Assembly (NCBI GenBank): GCA_947457195.1
Contig: CANGUU010000003.1
Coordinates: 44,750-108,749 of the forward strand
DNA from: Gammaproteobacteria bacterium
GTDB taxonomy: Bacteria; Pseudomonadota; Gammaproteobacteria; Pseudomonadales; Pseudohongiellaceae
Direction: 5' to 3'
Length of the DNA stretch: 64,000 nt
This document shows positions 37,084-49,043 of this stretch, piece after piece. The first letter of the stretch is position 1. Each line of letters opens with the position of its first letter. Below the pieces are notes generated by a model that had not been told where the DNA came from, searched no databases, and saw only the letters and a program-made list of their open reading frames with translations. The position numbers and the translations under genes are program-made.

Positions 37084-38154
37084 CTACCCGTGGTAACGCG
37101 CCGACAACTCGTGGACGGCGTCGACAAAGACCTTGGCATGCTCGGGATCGACATGCTGGTGAATGCCGTGTCCGAGATTGAAGACATGGCCAGCTCCCCT
37201 GCCGAAGCGGGCGAGAATCAGCGCCACTTCGTCACGGATGCGCGCCGGCGGACCGTACAGCACCGCGGGATCCATGTTGCCCTGCAGGGACACTGTCGCG
37301 CCGATGCGGTCTCGGGCAGCGCCGATGTCGATGGTCCAGTCCAGTCCCACGCAGTCGGCGCCACAGCCGGCGATGGCCTCGAGCCAGAGACCGCCATTCT
37401 TGGTGAACACGATCACGGGAACGCGACGACCTTCATGCTCACGAATGAGGCCTGCCACGATGGTCTGCATGTACTGCAGCGAAAACTCCCGATAGGCATG
37501 CGGGGTCAGTACGCCGCCCCAGGTATCGAAGATCTGCACGGCCTGCGCACCGGCGGCAATCTGGCAGTTGAGGTAATCGATCACCGAGCGCGCGACTTTG
37601 TCGAGCAGCGCGTGCAGCACGGCAGGCTGGCTCATCATCATGCGCTTGATGATGGCGAACTCCTTGCTGCCGCCGCCTTCGACCATGTAGGTGGCGATGG
37701 TCCAGGGGCTGCCGGAAAAGCCAATCAAGGGCACGGCACCGTTGAGCTCGCGGCGGATCAACCGGACAGCGTCCATGACGTAGGAAAGATCCCGTGCGGC
37801 ATCGACGATCGGCAGCGCATCGACATCGGCCTCGGTCCGCACCGGCTTGTGGAATTTCGGACCCTCGCCCTCCCCGAAGTAGAGCCCGCAGCCCATGGCA
37901 TCGGGGACGGTGAGGATGTCGGAGAACAGGATTGCTGCGTCGAGTTCAAAGCGCCGCAGCGGTTGCAGGGTCACTTCACACGCGAGCGTGGGATTGGTAC
38001 ACAACTGCAGGAAGGAGCCCGCCTGCGCGCGCGTGGCCCGGTACTCGGGCAGGTAGCGTCCGGCCTGTCGCATCATCCACACCGGCGTGACGTCGACGGG
38101 TTGTCGCAGCAGCGCACGCAGGAAGCGGTCGTTCTTGAGGGGAGGTACAGTCAT
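37084..38154 (-). CDS. hemE: uroporphyrinogen decarboxylase
   Basis: This 356-residue enzyme converts uroporphyrinogen III to coproporphyrinogen III. The signature [15 protein letters not shown] is near the N-terminus, with G-F-S-G-S-P-W-T later. The length is typical. It lies 38 bases after gltD on the same strand, the gltB-gltD-hemE order known in pseudomonads. Confidence 0.97.
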   Translation of the reverse strand: MTVPPLKNDRFLRALLRQPVDVTPVWMMRQAGRYLPEYRATRAQAGSFLQLCTNPTLACEVTLQPLRRFELDAAILFSDILTVPDAMGCGLYFGEGEGPKFHKPVRTEADVDALPIVDAARDLSYVMDAVRLIRRELNGAVPLIGFSGSPWTIATYMVEGGGSKEFAIIKRMMMSQPAVLHALLDKVARSVIDYLNCQIAAGAQAVQIFDTWGGVLTPHAYREFSLQYMQTIVAGLIREHEGRRVPVIVFTKNGGLWLEAIAGCGADCVGLDWTIDIGAARDRIGATVSLQGNMDPAVLYGPPARIRDEVALILARFGRGAGHVFNLGHGIHQHVDPEHAKVFVDAVHELSARYHG

Positions 38155-38192
38155 CGGAGGTTCCGGGGTCGACCCGCCAGGCGGCGCAACGG

Positions 38193-39653
<1,461 letters not shown>

Positions 39654-42600
39654 TTACTGCGGGTTCAAGGTGATGTGGGTCAGCAGGTTCTTCATGTTCG
39701 CTGCCATCGGCTTCACCAGCCAGAACTTGCGCAGGTACTCCATGAAGTTGTCGAGAATGTGCTGACCCCAGGCACTGCCGGTCTCGTCGACGTACTCCTG
39801 GATCACGCTGCGCAGGTGGTTGCGGTACTCCTCCATGCCCTCGGTACGGATGCGGTGTACCTCGATCAGTTCATGGTTGTACTTGTCGACGAAATTCTTG
39901 TCGAGGTCCAGCACATAGGCAAAGCCCCCGGTCATGCCAGCGCCGAAATTGTGGCCGGTGTTGCCAAGCACGGTGATCAGCCCCCCGGTCATGTACTCGC
40001 AGCAGTGGTCGCCAGCACCCTCGACCACGGCATGGGCACCGGAGTTGCGCACGCCGAAGCGCTCCCCGGCAACGCCGGCGGCGAACAGCTTGCCGCCGGT
40101 CGCTCCGTAAAGACAGGTATTGCCGATGATCGACGTCTCGTTGGTCTGGAAGGTACTGCCGGGGGGCGGCACCACGACGAGCTTGCCACCCGCCATGCCT
40201 TTGCCGACGTAATCATTGGCCTCGCCCACGAGATGCATGCTGAGACCACCGGCGTTCCAGACACCCCAGCTCTGCCCGATCGAACCTGTCAGCCGGAGAT
40301 GGATGGGCGCGTCGCTCATGCCTTGGTTGCCGTAACGACGGGCAATTTCCCCCGACAGGCGGGCGCCGATCGAGCGATTGAAGTTCTTCACCTGGTAATT
40401 GAAGATGCCGCCGGTCTTGTTTTCGATGGCGGGTAGCAGGTCGCTTACCATGCGCTCGGCCAGTTCGCCCTTGTCAGACGGCGGGTTGCGATTGACGACG
40501 CAATGGCGCTCCTTGTCGGCCGGTATCAGGTCGTTGCCAAGCAGCCGCGAGAAATCCAGGTTGGCCTGTTTCTCGGTCTGCGCCGGTAGACGCACCAGCA
40601 GATCAGTGCGGCCGATCAGGTCGACCAATCGCGATACGCCCAGCTTGGCGAGCCACTGGCGGGTATCCTGGGCCACGAAGCGGAAGTAGTTCATCACCAT
40701 CTCCGCCTGCCCGATGAAGTGCTTGTCACGCAGGTCCTTGTTCTGGGTGGCGACACCTGTGGCGCAGTTGTTCAGGTGACAGATGCGCAGGTATTTGCAG
40801 CCCATCGCTACCATCGGAATGGTGCCGAAACCGAAGCTCTCGGCGCCGAGTATGGCGGCCTTCACCACGTCCAGCCCGGTTTTCAGACCCCCGTCGGCCT
40901 GCAGCCGGATGCGACCGCGCAGATCGTTGGAGCGCAGGGCCTGCTGCACCTCCGACAAGCCGATTTCCCACGGGGTGCCCGCATAACGGATGGACGACAG
41001 CGGGCTGGCGCCGGTGCCGCCGTCGTGCCCGGAGATGGTGATCAGGTCGGCATAGGCCTTGGCCACGCCGGCCGCGATGGTGCCCACCCCCGGCCCGGAT
41101 ACCAGCTTCACCGACACCATGGCCTCTGGATTGACCTGCTTCAGGTCAAAAATGAGCTGGGCGAGGTCTTCGATGGAGTAGATGTCGTGATGCGGGGGCG
41201 GAGAAATCAGTGTGACACCCGGCACGGAGTAACGCAGGCGGGCGATCAGAGCATTGACCTTGCTGCCGGGCAGCTGCCCCCCCTCGCCCGGCTTGGCACC
41301 TTGGGCGATCTTGATCTGCAGCACCTCGGCATTGACGAGGTAGTGCGGCGTGACACCGAAACGGCCGGAGGCCACCTGCTTGATCTTGGACACCTTGTCC
41401 GTGCCAAAGCGGGCCGGGTCTTCGCCGCCCTCGCCGGAATTGGAACGCCCGCCGAGTCGGTTCATGCCCTGGGCCAGCGCCTCATGGGCCTCGGGTGACA
41501 GGGCGCCCAGCGACATGCCCGCCGAGTCGAAGCGCTTGAGGATGGTTTCGATCGGCTCCACTTCATCGAGTGCAATCGACTGCACATCGTCCCGCAGGCC
41601 GAAGAGGTCGCGAATGGCAGAGATGGGACGGTTATCGACCAACTGGGCAAACTTGCGATAGTCCTCGTAGTCGCCGCTGCGCACGGCGTCCTGCACCGTG
41701 CGTACCACGTCCGGGTTGATCATGTGGTACTCACCACCGTGGATGAACTTCAGCAGGCCGCCCTGGTTGATGCGCTTGCGCGGCAGCCAGGCCTCCCGTG
41801 CCAGTTGCTCCTGATCGTGCTGCAGGTGAGCAAAGGTGGCACCACCGATGCGGCTCATGGAGTCGGGAAAACACGCTGACATCACATCGGCACCGAAGCC
41901 AACGATTTCGAACAACTGGGCACCCCGGTAGGAACTAATGGTACTGATGCCCATCTTCGACATGATTTTCATCAGGCCCTTGTTGATGCCCTTGCGATAG
42001 TTCTTGTGGGCTTCCATCGATCCCATGACGAGCATCCTGTTGTTGATCTGTCGATCAATGACGTCATAGGCAAGGTAGGGGTACACGCCACTCGCGCCGT
42101 AGCCGATCAGGCAGGCAATCTGGTGCGGGTCGCGCGCACTGCCGGTTTCCACGATGAGATTGGTATCGCAGCGCAGGCCTACGTCGCTCAGGTGCTGGTG
42201 AATGGCGGCGGTGGCCAGCAGGGCATGAATGACCAACTGTCCTTGGGCCGGCAGGCGCTCGGAGATGAACAACAGCAGCTTGCCGTCGCGGGCCGCTTTT
42301 TCCGCAGCTGCCTTGACGTTCTTCACTGCCTGCTCGAGCCCGATGGCAGGATCGTAACTGAGGCTGATTTCGGCACTGTCGTAACCGGGTCGCTGCAGGT
42401 GCTTGAGGTTCCAGAACTTCTCCGGCGACAGCAGCGGGGAATGCAGGATGATGCGGTCAGCATGCTCTGCGGTCTCCGAGAAGATGTTGAGCTCGCGTCC
42501 CATGCGAGTTTCCAGCGACATGACGATGCTCTCGCGCAGGCTGTCGATGGGCGGATTGGTGACCTGTGCGAACACCTGGCGGAAATAGTCGTAGAGCGGG

Positions 42601-44102
42601 CGTACGTGGCGGGACAGCACGGCAATCGGGGTATCGTCGCCCATCGACCCCGTGCCCTCGGCACCCTGCTCTGCCAGCGGCTTGATGACCTGATCGAGTT
42701 CCTCGAAGGACACCTGGAACATCTTCATGTGCGATTCGCACTCGTCCGACGACAGCGGCTTCATCTGCGCCGCATGTTCGACCATGGTGGTCTCGACGAT
42801 GAGTGCCTTTTCCTTGATCCACTTGGCGTAGGGCTGGCGCGCTTTCAGGTAATTGGCAACATCATCCGTGTGCAGGATTTTTCCGGCCTCCGTGTCGACC
42901 ACCAGCATCTGGCCAGGGCCCACGCGCCCCTTGGCCACGACGTCCTCGGGTTTGTAGGCGTTGACGCCGATTTCAGAGGCAGCGGTCAGCCAGTTGTTGC
43001 GCGTGAGGACCCAGCGCGAGGGACGCAGGCCGTTCTTGTCGAGCACGCAGACGGCATAGCGGCCGTCGGTCAGTACCACGCCGGCTGGGCCATCCCAGGC
43101 TTCCATATGCAGGGAGTTGTAGGTGTAGAAGCTGCGCAACTCGGCATCCATGTCCTCCATGTTCTGCCAGCTCGGCGGCATGATGAGTCGGATAGCCTGA
43201 TACAGGTCCATGCCGCTCGTGACCAGCAATTCGAGCATGTTGTCCATCGACGAAGAGTCGGAACCGGTGGTGTTCACCACTGGCGCAATCTCCTCGATAT
43301 TCGGAATAGCCGCCGAGCGGAACTTGTTGATGCGGGCTTTGGCCCAGTTGCGGTTGCCCTGGATGGTGTTGATCTCGCCGTTGTGAGCGAGCATGCGGAA
43401 AGGCTGGGCCATCGGCCACTTCGGCAGGGTATTGGTGGAAAATCGCTGGTGGAAGGTGCACATGGCCACTGCCAGCGCGGGATCGTTGAGGTCCAGATAG
43501 AAGCGCTTGAGGTCGGCCGGCATGATGAGGCCTTTGTAGGAAAGCACCGAGTGGGACAGGCTGCTCACATAGAAGTCACGGTCGGCTTCCAGCTGCTTTT
43601 CTGCCTTGCGCCGCGCCACGAACAACTTGACGGCCAATTCCTTCTTTTCCACGCCGGGTGCGTCGATGAACACCTGTTCGATCTGCGGCAGGCTGGCACG
43701 CGCCATGGGGCCGAGGACGGAGGGGTCGGTCGGCACCACACGCCAGCCGGCGATCTTCAGGCCCTGTGCGGTCAGCTCCGCCTCGAGTACCTGCCGGGCT
43801 GCCTGCGCCAGCGCGGGCTCGCGGCTCAGGAAAATCATGCCGATGCCGTAATGGGTGGACAGCTTGCGATCGAACTGCTGCAGAGCGATGGCACGCAGGA
43901 AGCTGTCAGGCTTTTGCATCAACAGCCCGCAGCCGTCGCCGGTCACACCGTCGGCTGCGATACCGCCACGGTGGGTCATGCAGGTCAAGGAACTGATGGC
44001 CGACAACAGCAGTTCGTGGCTCGGCTTCCCTTCGATGTGAGCCACCAGGCCAAAGCCGCAGTTATCGCGGAATTCGTCGGGATGATAGAGACCCGTGTTC
44101 AT
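39654..44102 (-). CDS. gltB: glutamate synthase [NADPH] large subunit
   Basis: This 1,482-residue enzyme makes two glutamate from glutamine and 2-oxoglutarate. The amidotransferase nucleophile is Cys15 (D-N-C-G-F-G), so the 14-residue propeptide is removed after translation. A long FMN TIM barrel, Cys cluster (C-R-I-C-H-L-N-N-C) and C-terminal GXGXG beta-helix are present. The ATG at 44102 has GAGAAGG upstream; the longer frame is an artefact. It is followed by gltD. Confidence 0.97.
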   Translation of the reverse strand: MNTGLYHPDEFRDNCGFGLVAHIEGKPSHELLLSAISSLTCMTHRGGIAADGVTGDGCGLLMQKPDSFLRAIALQQFDRKLSTHYGIGMIFLSREPALAQAARQVLEAELTAQGLKIAGWRVVPTDPSVLGPMARASLPQIEQVFIDAPGVEKKELAVKLFVARRKAEKQLEADRDFYVSSLSHSVLSYKGLIMPADLKRFYLDLNDPALAVAMCTFHQRFSTNTLPKWPMAQPFRMLAHNGEINTIQGNRNWAKARINKFRSAAIPNIEEIAPVVNTTGSDSSSMDNMLELLVTSGMDLYQAIRLIMPPSWQNMEDMDAELRSFYTYNSLHMEAWDGPAGVVLTDGRYAVCVLDKNGLRPSRWVLTRNNWLTAASEIGVNAYKPEDVVAKGRVGPGQMLVVDTEAGKILHTDDVANYLKARQPYAKWIKEKALIVETTMVEHAAQMKPLSSDECESHMKMFQVSFEELDQVIKPLAEQGAEGTGSMGDDTPIAVLSRHVRPLYDYFRQVFAQVTNPPIDSLRESIVMSLETRMGRELNIFSETAEHADRIILHSPLLSPEKFWNLKHLQRPGYDSAEISLSYDPAIGLEQAVKNVKAAAEKAARDGKLLLFISERLPAQGQLVIHALLATAAIHQHLSDVGLRCDTNLIVETGSARDPHQIACLIGYGASGVYPYLAYDVIDRQINNRMLVMGSMEAHKNYRKGINKGLMKIMSKMGISTISSYRGAQLFEIVGFGADVMSACFPDSMSRIGGATFAHLQHDQEQLAREAWLPRKRINQGGLLKFIHGGEYHMINPDVVRTVQDAVRSGDYEDYRKFAQLVDNRPISAIRDLFGLRDDVQSIALDEVEPIETILKRFDSAGMSLGALSPEAHEALAQGMNRLGGRSNSGEGGEDPARFGTDKVSKIKQVASGRFGVTPHYLVNAEVLQIKIAQGAKPGEGGQLPGSKVNALIARLRYSVPGVTLISPPPHHDIYSIEDLAQLIFDLKQVNPEAMVSVKLVSGPGVGTIAAGVAKAYADLITISGHDGGTGASPLSSIRYAGTPWEIGLSEVQQALRSNDLRGRIRLQADGGLKTGLDVVKAAILGAESFGFGTIPMVAMGCKYLRICHLNNCATGVATQNKDLRDKHFIGQAEMVMNYFRFVAQDTRQWLAKLGVSRLVDLIGRTDLLVRLPAQTEKQANLDFSRLLGNDLIPADKERHCVVNRNPPSDKGELAERMVSDLLPAIENKTGGIFNYQVKNFNRSIGARLSGEIARRYGNQGMSDAPIHLRLTGSIGQSWGVWNAGGLSMHLVGEANDYVGKGMAGGKLVVVPPPGSTFQTNETSIIGNTCLYGATGGKLFAAGVAGERFGVRNSGAHAVVEGAGDHCCEYMTGGLITVLGNTGHNFGAGMTGGFAYVLDLDKNFVDKYNHELIEVHRIRTEGMEEYRNHLRSVIQEYVDETGSAWGQHILDNFMEYLRKFWLVKPMAANMKNLLTHITLNPQ

Positions 44103-44261
44103 AAGCCTTCTCTGCAGCAAAGGGGGCCGGGGATGGTACACCACGGCCCAAAATTGTGGCAACCATGTTGCCCTAGTTTGTGCGCAGCCACAGGGGTGTA
44201 CGGCAGGGGCGCGCCAGGTGCGTAAAGCACCAGCAGCGGGCGGCAACCGGGCCGCACAAAG

Positions 44262-45350
44262 TCAGCGCTCCGTCAGGTTGCTGCCGGCAGCGAGCGTCAG
44301 CTCGAGCATGGCAAGGTCGGTATCGGCCTTGACGAGTGCGCTGCCGAGGCTCTGCAGCAGGATCAAACGGATCTTGCCCTGCTCTGCCTTTTTGTCCTTG
44401 GCCATCAAGCGCAGGTAGGTCTCGACCGCTAACGTGGGCGGCACTACCGGCAGGCCTGCCGCCGCCACCAGGCGCTTCACCCGGCGGGCCGCCGCCTGCG
44501 GGATCAAGCCAAGGCGCCAGGAGAGATCGGCTGCCATGACCATGCCGACCGCCACCGCCTCTCCGTGCAGCCAACTGCCGTAACCCATGGCTGTCTCGAT
44601 GGCATGGCCGAAGGTATGCCCCAGATTGAGCAGGGCGCGCTGGCCGGTCTCAGTCTCATCCGCTGCCACGATGGCGGCCTTTTCGGCACAGCTCACCCGG
44701 ATGCTGTGAGTGAGTGCTGCCACCTCCTGTTGCAGGAGCAGGCTGAGGTTGGCTTCCAGCCAGTCCAGAAAGACTGCGTTGTTGATCAAGCCATACTTGA
44801 GCACCTCGGCCAGGCCGGCCTTCAGTTCACGGTCGGGCAGCGTGCGCAGGGTGTCAGTATCGATCACCACGCAGCGCGGCTGGTAGAAGGCGCCGACCAT
44901 GTTCTTGCCCAGTGGCCGGTTGACTCCGGTTTTACCACCCACCGAGGAGTCCACTTGGGCCAGCAGCGTGGTCGGGATCTGGATGAAATTCACGCCTCGC
45001 TGATAAGTCGCCGCTGCAAACCCGGTCATGTCGCCGACCACTCCGCCGCCGAGCGCCACCAGCGTGCAGGAGCGCGAAAAGTTGCGCTCCAGCAGGGCGT
45101 CGAACACCAGGGCAAGCGTGTCGAGGGTCTTGTGCTCCTCGCCGTCCGGCAACTCGACCACCAGCACCTCGCGGTCGGGTAGCGCCTGCCGCAGACGGTC
45201 CGCGTACAAAGGTCCCACCGTGGTATTGGTGACGATGCAAACCTGCCGGCTGCGCAGGTGGGGCAGCAGCAAATCCGCCCTGCCGAGCAGGCCGGCACCG
45301 ATATGGATCGGATAGCTGCGCTCGCCGAGCGCTACTGTCAGCGACTCCAT
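44262..45350 (-). CDS. aroB: 3-dehydroquinate synthase
   Basis: This 362-residue NAD+/metal-dependent enzyme closes the ring of DAHP in the shikimate pathway. [23 protein letters not shown] and the metal site [12 protein letters not shown] are intact. It starts inside the end of aroK (13-base overlap), supporting coupling. No damX gene lies between it and gltB, where pseudomonads have one. Confidence 0.96.
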   Translation of the reverse strand: MESLTVALGERSYPIHIGAGLLGRADLLLPHLRSRQVCIVTNTTVGPLYADRLRQALPDREVLVVELPDGEEHKTLDTLALVFDALLERNFSRSCTLVALGGGVVGDMTGFAAATYQRGVNFIQIPTTLLAQVDSSVGGKTGVNRPLGKNMVGAFYQPRCVVIDTDTLRTLPDRELKAGLAEVLKYGLINNAVFLDWLEANLSLLLQQEVAALTHSIRVSCAEKAAIVAADETETGQRALLNLGHTFGHAIETAMGYGSWLHGEAVAVGMVMAADLSWRLGLIPQAAARRVKRLVAAAGLPVVPPTLAVETYLRLMAKDKKAEQGKIRLILLQSLGSALVKADTDLAMLELTLAAGSNLTER

Positions 45351-45889
45351 ACGGTTTCTCCCGGTTGTGACTCCCGCAGCATCAACAGGATCTCGCTGCA
45401 GACCGACTTGGGGCTGCGGCGACTGGTCATGATCATGTGGTCGGCAATTTCTCGATACAGCGGCTCGCGCTGGTCCATGAGCTGCTGCAGTTTTGCCTTC
45501 GGGTCGGCGACGTTGCGCAGCAGTGGACGCTTCTGATCCCGACGCGTGCGCTCCACCTGCTGGTTGAGCGTGGCCATGAGATAGACCACCACGCCGCCCC
45601 GGCGCAGCTCCTTGCGATTCTGATCGGACAGCACTGCGCCGCCGCCGGTGGCCAGTACGATGTTGTCGAGCGCGCACAATTCCTCGATCACCGCACACTC
45701 ACGCTGGCGAAAACCGGTCTCGCCCTCCACATCGAAGATCCAGGGAATGTTGGCGCCGGCGCGCTCCTCGATCACCTGATCGGAATCGTAGAAAGTCTTG
45801 CCCAGCTGTTCTGCCAGCAGGCGACCGATCGTGGTCTTGCCGGCCCCCATGGGACCAACCAGAAAGATGTTATTCAATTTTGCATTCAT
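45338..45889 (-). CDS. aroK: shikimate kinase I
   Basis: This 183-residue kinase phosphorylates shikimate. P-loop G-P-M-G-A-G-K-T-T lies at about 12-20, with D-S-D and G-G-G-A-V substrate motifs and R-P-L-L lid text. ATG 45889 is preferred over GTG 45898, since neither has a strong ribosome-binding site. It follows pilQ by 59 bases, the conserved pilQ-aroK-aroB order. Confidence 0.95.
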   Translation of the reverse strand: MNAKLNNIFLVGPMGAGKTTIGRLLAEQLGKTFYDSDQVIEERAGANIPWIFDVEGETGFRQRECAVIEELCALDNIVLATGGGAVLSDQNRKELRRGGVVVYLMATLNQQVERTRRDQKRPLLRNVADPKAKLQQLMDQREPLYREIADHMIMTSRRSPKSVCSEILLMLRESQPGETVWSR

Positions 45890-45948
45890 GTACTGCACAG
45901 CTCAGAACGGGCACGGCAGCAGAGCCAGTGCACCAGCGGTGGGTCTTG

Positions 45949-47433
45949 CTACCCGGGATCGTTGATCACGGAGGGCGTTATGAAGATCAGCAACTCGGTT
46001 TTCGCCGTTGCCTCCTCCCTGCGTTTGAAGAGATTACCAAGGTACGGCAGGTCACCCAAGATGGGCGTCTTGGAAATCGAGGTCAGAACCTCCTCGCGAA
46101 ACACCCCACCGAGCACGATGGTGTCGCCGTCGTTGACCAGAACGCGGGTGGCGACGGCATTGGTAGCGATTGCCGGCACCGTCCCGGAACCGGGCACCAC
46201 GGAATCCTGATGCAGTTCCAGCGCCATGATGATGCGACCCTCCGGCGTGATTTGCGGCGTGACTTGCAGGGAAAGGGCGGCCGTCACGAACTGCGTGGTG
46301 GTACCCCCGGCTGTGCCGCCTGCCTGCGACTGGTAGGGGATCTGCACCCCGGAGGTGATATTGGCGGGCTGCTGGTCCTGCGTGGTGATCTTGGGTTGGG
46401 CGATGACCTCGCCGTTGCCACTGGCCTCCAGCGCGGCGAGCTCCAGCTCGAGCAGGGCGCTGCTGGCGGCGTAGCCGAGCGCCAGGGAGACGGGCGCCTG
46501 CAACCCGAGGTCCACCATCAGGAAATCCGGGGCAGTGAGGGCGTCGGAGGCGGAAGCTGCGCTGGCCCTGCTGCTGTCTGCCGCCACGGGGGCGTCGCGG
46601 TCGCCTGGCATCTGGGGACTGCCGCGAGGGGTTCCCCCCAGCACGAACTGCTGGTCCGGACCCCGCCAACGTCTGGCGCCGGACCAGCGCACCCCCAGCG
46701 CCTCGCTGAAAGATGTCGAGGCATTGACGATGCGCGCCTCGATCAGCACCTGACGCACCGGCACATCGAGGCGCTGCACGAGGGCGCGCACTTCCTCCAG
46801 CGCCACTGCGACGTCCTGCACGATGAGGGTATTGGTACGGGTATCCACCGAGGCACGGCCGCGCTGGGTGAGGATGCCGCCGGTCTGGCCGTCACCGGCC
46901 TGCAGCAAGCCCACCAGATCACTGGCCTGCGCGTAATGTACGGCCAGAAAATCGGTGACCAGCGGCTCCAGCGCCGTCACCTGCTGGCGCCGCTCGAGGG
47001 CCAGCCGTTCGGCCTCGGCGATTTCCTCGGCAGTGCCCACATAAAGTACCGAGCCCTCCAGACGCTGGTCGAGGCCCCGGGCCCTCAGCACCATCGCCAA
47101 TGCCTGATCCCACGGTACTTCATCCAAGCGCACGGACATGCTGCCCTGCACGGCGTCGCCGACCAACAGGTTGAATTCGTTGAAATCGGCGAGGATCTGC
47201 AGGAGTGCCCTCACCTCTATGTCCTGGAGATTGAGACTGATGGGGTCGCCGCTATAGGGTGCTGCGACAGTGGGCGCGGTAGCCACCTCGCTCACCACTT
47301 GCGCGCTCGAGGCCGAGGGCAGCAGCAGAGCCAACGCCGCACCGAAGCACCAGCGTCCGAAAACCACGCCGCCACAGCGGGGCGCAGCGGGGTACGCCGA
47401 TCCCGGACGAACGGACAACAGCAGTGCCCTCAT
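45949..47433 (-). CDS. pilQ: type IV pilus secretin PilQ, short form
   Basis: This 494-residue outer-membrane secretin forms the pilus exit pore. A long signal peptide (to about 45, A-S-S-A-Q) is followed almost at once by the STN-type domain (66-133, D-I-E-V-R-A-L-L-Q-I-L-A). An N-domain and the secretin core come next, ending L-P-Y-L-G-N-L-F and L-I-F-I-T-P. Pseudomonad PilQ is about 700 residues with AMIN domains ahead of STN; here there is no room for any, so peptidoglycan binding by that route is lost. An Arg-rich upstream frame overlaps pilOP and was rejected. The start overlaps the pilOP stop in ATGA. Confidence 0.94.
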   Translation of the reverse strand: MRALLLSVRPGSAYPAAPRCGGVVFGRWCFGAALALLLPSASSAQVVSEVATAPTVAAPYSGDPISLNLQDIEVRALLQILADFNEFNLLVGDAVQGSMSVRLDEVPWDQALAMVLRARGLDQRLEGSVLYVGTAEEIAEAERLALERRQQVTALEPLVTDFLAVHYAQASDLVGLLQAGDGQTGGILTQRGRASVDTRTNTLIVQDVAVALEEVRALVQRLDVPVRQVLIEARIVNASTSFSEALGVRWSGARRWRGPDQQFVLGGTPRGSPQMPGDRDAPVAADSSRASAASASDALTAPDFLMVDLGLQAPVSLALGYAASSALLELELAALEASGNGEVIAQPKITTQDQQPANITSGVQIPYQSQAGGTAGGTTTQFVTAALSLQVTPQITPEGRIIMALELHQDSVVPGSGTVPAIATNAVATRVLVNDGDTIVLGGVFREEVLTSISKTPILGDLPYLGNLFKRREEATAKTELLIFITPSVINDPG

Positions 47434-48470
47434 GGCTGGGCCAAACCCAGCGACCCCGGCCGCTCGATCCAGACGCCGTCGTCCCGCGCGACCCGTTCGA
47501 CGAGGTCCACGCGGGTTGCAGCGATCGCGCGGATACGGCCCTGGTTGAGCCCCACATAGGAACCCACAGTGACCGGCGAGACCCTGCTGGACTCGTCGCG
47601 GATCAGCGCCCAAACCCGTCCGCTGCGCGCCACGGTGCCCACCAGCGTCAGCGTGTCGAGGGCAAAGTGCTCGAGATAGTCGCGCGGTCGTGCCGGCGTG
47701 GGACTGTGCTGCTGGACGCGAGGGGTGGGGCCGGCCGCGGGCCACGGCTCGAAGGGGCTGCGGGGCGGACTGGCATCAGCCACCGGCTGCTCCATAACGG
47801 CGTCGGGTGAGGCTGCCAGGCGTGTACCGCCCACAGCGCCGGCGACGCCCGGGTCGAGATAAGCCCTGCCGCTGACTTGCAGGTCCAGCCAGGGCGCAGC
47901 GTCAGCCACCTGCAGACTGAAGTCTTGCAGGGTCAAAAGACGCGGAAGCCGACTGAGTGTGCGGAGGAAAGCCAGCAGTTCCTGAAAGCTGCCCCTCACC
48001 TGCAGCGTGAAGGGCTGCGTGCGCTGACCGTCGTCGAGCACCGGCTCCTGCAGCTCCAGCAACGTGAATTCCAGCAGGGGGCCGCTGGCCGCGAGATCGT
48101 CGAGCAACGTGGGGACATCGGTGCCCTCAGGCACGAACAGCGCGGAGGATGAACCAACCGGCCCGGCGGACGCGGCCGGCAGCATCTGCCCGGCCAGCAG
48201 GGCAAGCTCGGCCGTCTTGCCAGCGAGCTCTGCGCGCAGGGGCCGAGCCTCCCGCTGCAAGGTTTGCAGGTCAGCGAGAACCGAGCGCCGCTGCAGGCTC
48301 ATACCCGGCACACCCAGCAGAATGAACAGCAGCACGCAGAGCAGACCCTGCACCGCCAGGGGCCAGGTACCCGCGGAGGCAGGATCCCGCAGATCCTGCC
48401 AGTCGAAGGTTCGAAGCTCCTGCCAGCCCCTGCGGCAATCGGCAGCCCAGCGATGCAGCCTCAGGAGCAC
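47430..48470 (-). CDS. fused type IV pilus proteins PilO and PilP
   Basis: This 346-residue protein appears to join two alignment-subcomplex proteins. Residues 1-205 match PilO: a short cytoplasmic segment (W-Q-E-L-R-T-F-D-W-Q-D-L), one membrane helix (about 37-58), a coiled coil (60-95) and a ferredoxin-like domain. Residues 206-262 are a Pro/Ala-rich linker. Residues 263-346 match the PilP beta domain: Y-L-E-H-F-A-L-D-T-L-T-L-V-G-T, then V-G-S-Y-V-G-L-N-Q-G-R-I, and W-I-E-R-P. No lipobox Cys or second signal peptide is present between them. Gap to pilN is 3 bases; pilQ overlaps the stop. No separate pilP exists in the cluster. Confidence 0.9.
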   Translation of the reverse strand: MLLRLHRWAADCRRGWQELRTFDWQDLRDPASAGTWPLAVQGLLCVLLFILLGVPGMSLQRRSVLADLQTLQREARPLRAELAGKTAELALLAGQMLPAASAGPVGSSSALFVPEGTDVPTLLDDLAASGPLLEFTLLELQEPVLDDGQRTQPFTLQVRGSFQELLAFLRTLSRLPRLLTLQDFSLQVADAAPWLDLQVSGRAYLDPGVAGAVGGTRLAASPDAVMEQPVADASPPRSPFEPWPAAGPTPRVQQHSPTPARPRDYLEHFALDTLTLVGTVARSGRVWALIRDESSRVSPVTVGSYVGLNQGRIRAIAATRVDLVERVARDDGVWIERPGSLGLAQP

Positions 48471-48473
48471 TGG

Positions 48474-49043
48474 TCACTGCCCGCGTACCGGCGTTGTGAG
48501 TGCAACGCGCAAGGTAAAACGGCTTGTCTCGCCTGCTGCCGGCAAAGGTGCCGCCTCGTCGAGGGCTGAGAGCGCGCCAACCTCGGGATCGGCAAACCAG
48601 GCAGAATCCTGCAGTCGCCGCAACAGAACGGCCAGCGCGGCACTCGAGCGCGTCCTGCCTTCGACCGCGAGGGCATCGCCGTTGCGTACCACGGCGGTGT
48701 AGTGCACTCCGTCGACGGCAGTGGCCACCAGTGCGTCCAGCACCTGGACCACCTGTTCGCGCTGCGCGAGCCGTGCCTGCCAAGCCTGTTGCCGCTGACG
48801 CTCGGCGCCTGCCTCTGCCTGTCGACGCTGCAGGTCGACGAGTTGCCGGTCAACCGAGACCAGCTGCTGACGCAGCACTGCAATGGCTTCCGCGTCGGCG
48901 ACAACTGCAGTACGCATTTGCCGTTGATAGAGACCCAGCAGCGTCACTGCCAATCCGGCGGCGACTGCCAGCGCGCGAAAGAAGCGCAGGCGGCGGGCCG
49001 CCCGGCGCGCATCGCGCCACGGCAGCAGATTCAAATCAGTCAC
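48474..49043 (-). CDS. pilN: type IV pilus assembly protein PilN
   Basis: This 189-residue bitopic inner-membrane protein begins with N-L-L-P-W-R, the PilM-binding motif of PilN. One membrane helix (about 22-42) is followed by a coiled coil and a small periplasmic domain. It dimerises with PilO in the alignment subcomplex. Its start overlaps the end of pilM by 8 bases and pilOP follows 3 bases on. Confidence 0.93.
   Translation of the reverse strand: MTDLNLLPWRDARRAARRLRFFRALAVAAGLAVTLLGLYQRQMRTAVVADAEAIAVLRQQLVSVDRQLVDLQRRQAEAGAERQRQQAWQARLAQREQVVQVLDALVATAVDGVHYTAVVRNGDALAVEGRTRSSAALAVLLRRLQDSAWFADPEVGALSALDEAAPLPAAGETSRFTLRVALTTPVRGQ

Noticed and set aside
42006..44225. 739-codon open frame antisense to gltB
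   Set aside because: It mirrors gltB codon for codon, shows His/Gly/Gln-rich low-complexity text, and has no recognisable domain or ribosome-binding site. GC-rich antisense frames of this kind are expected.
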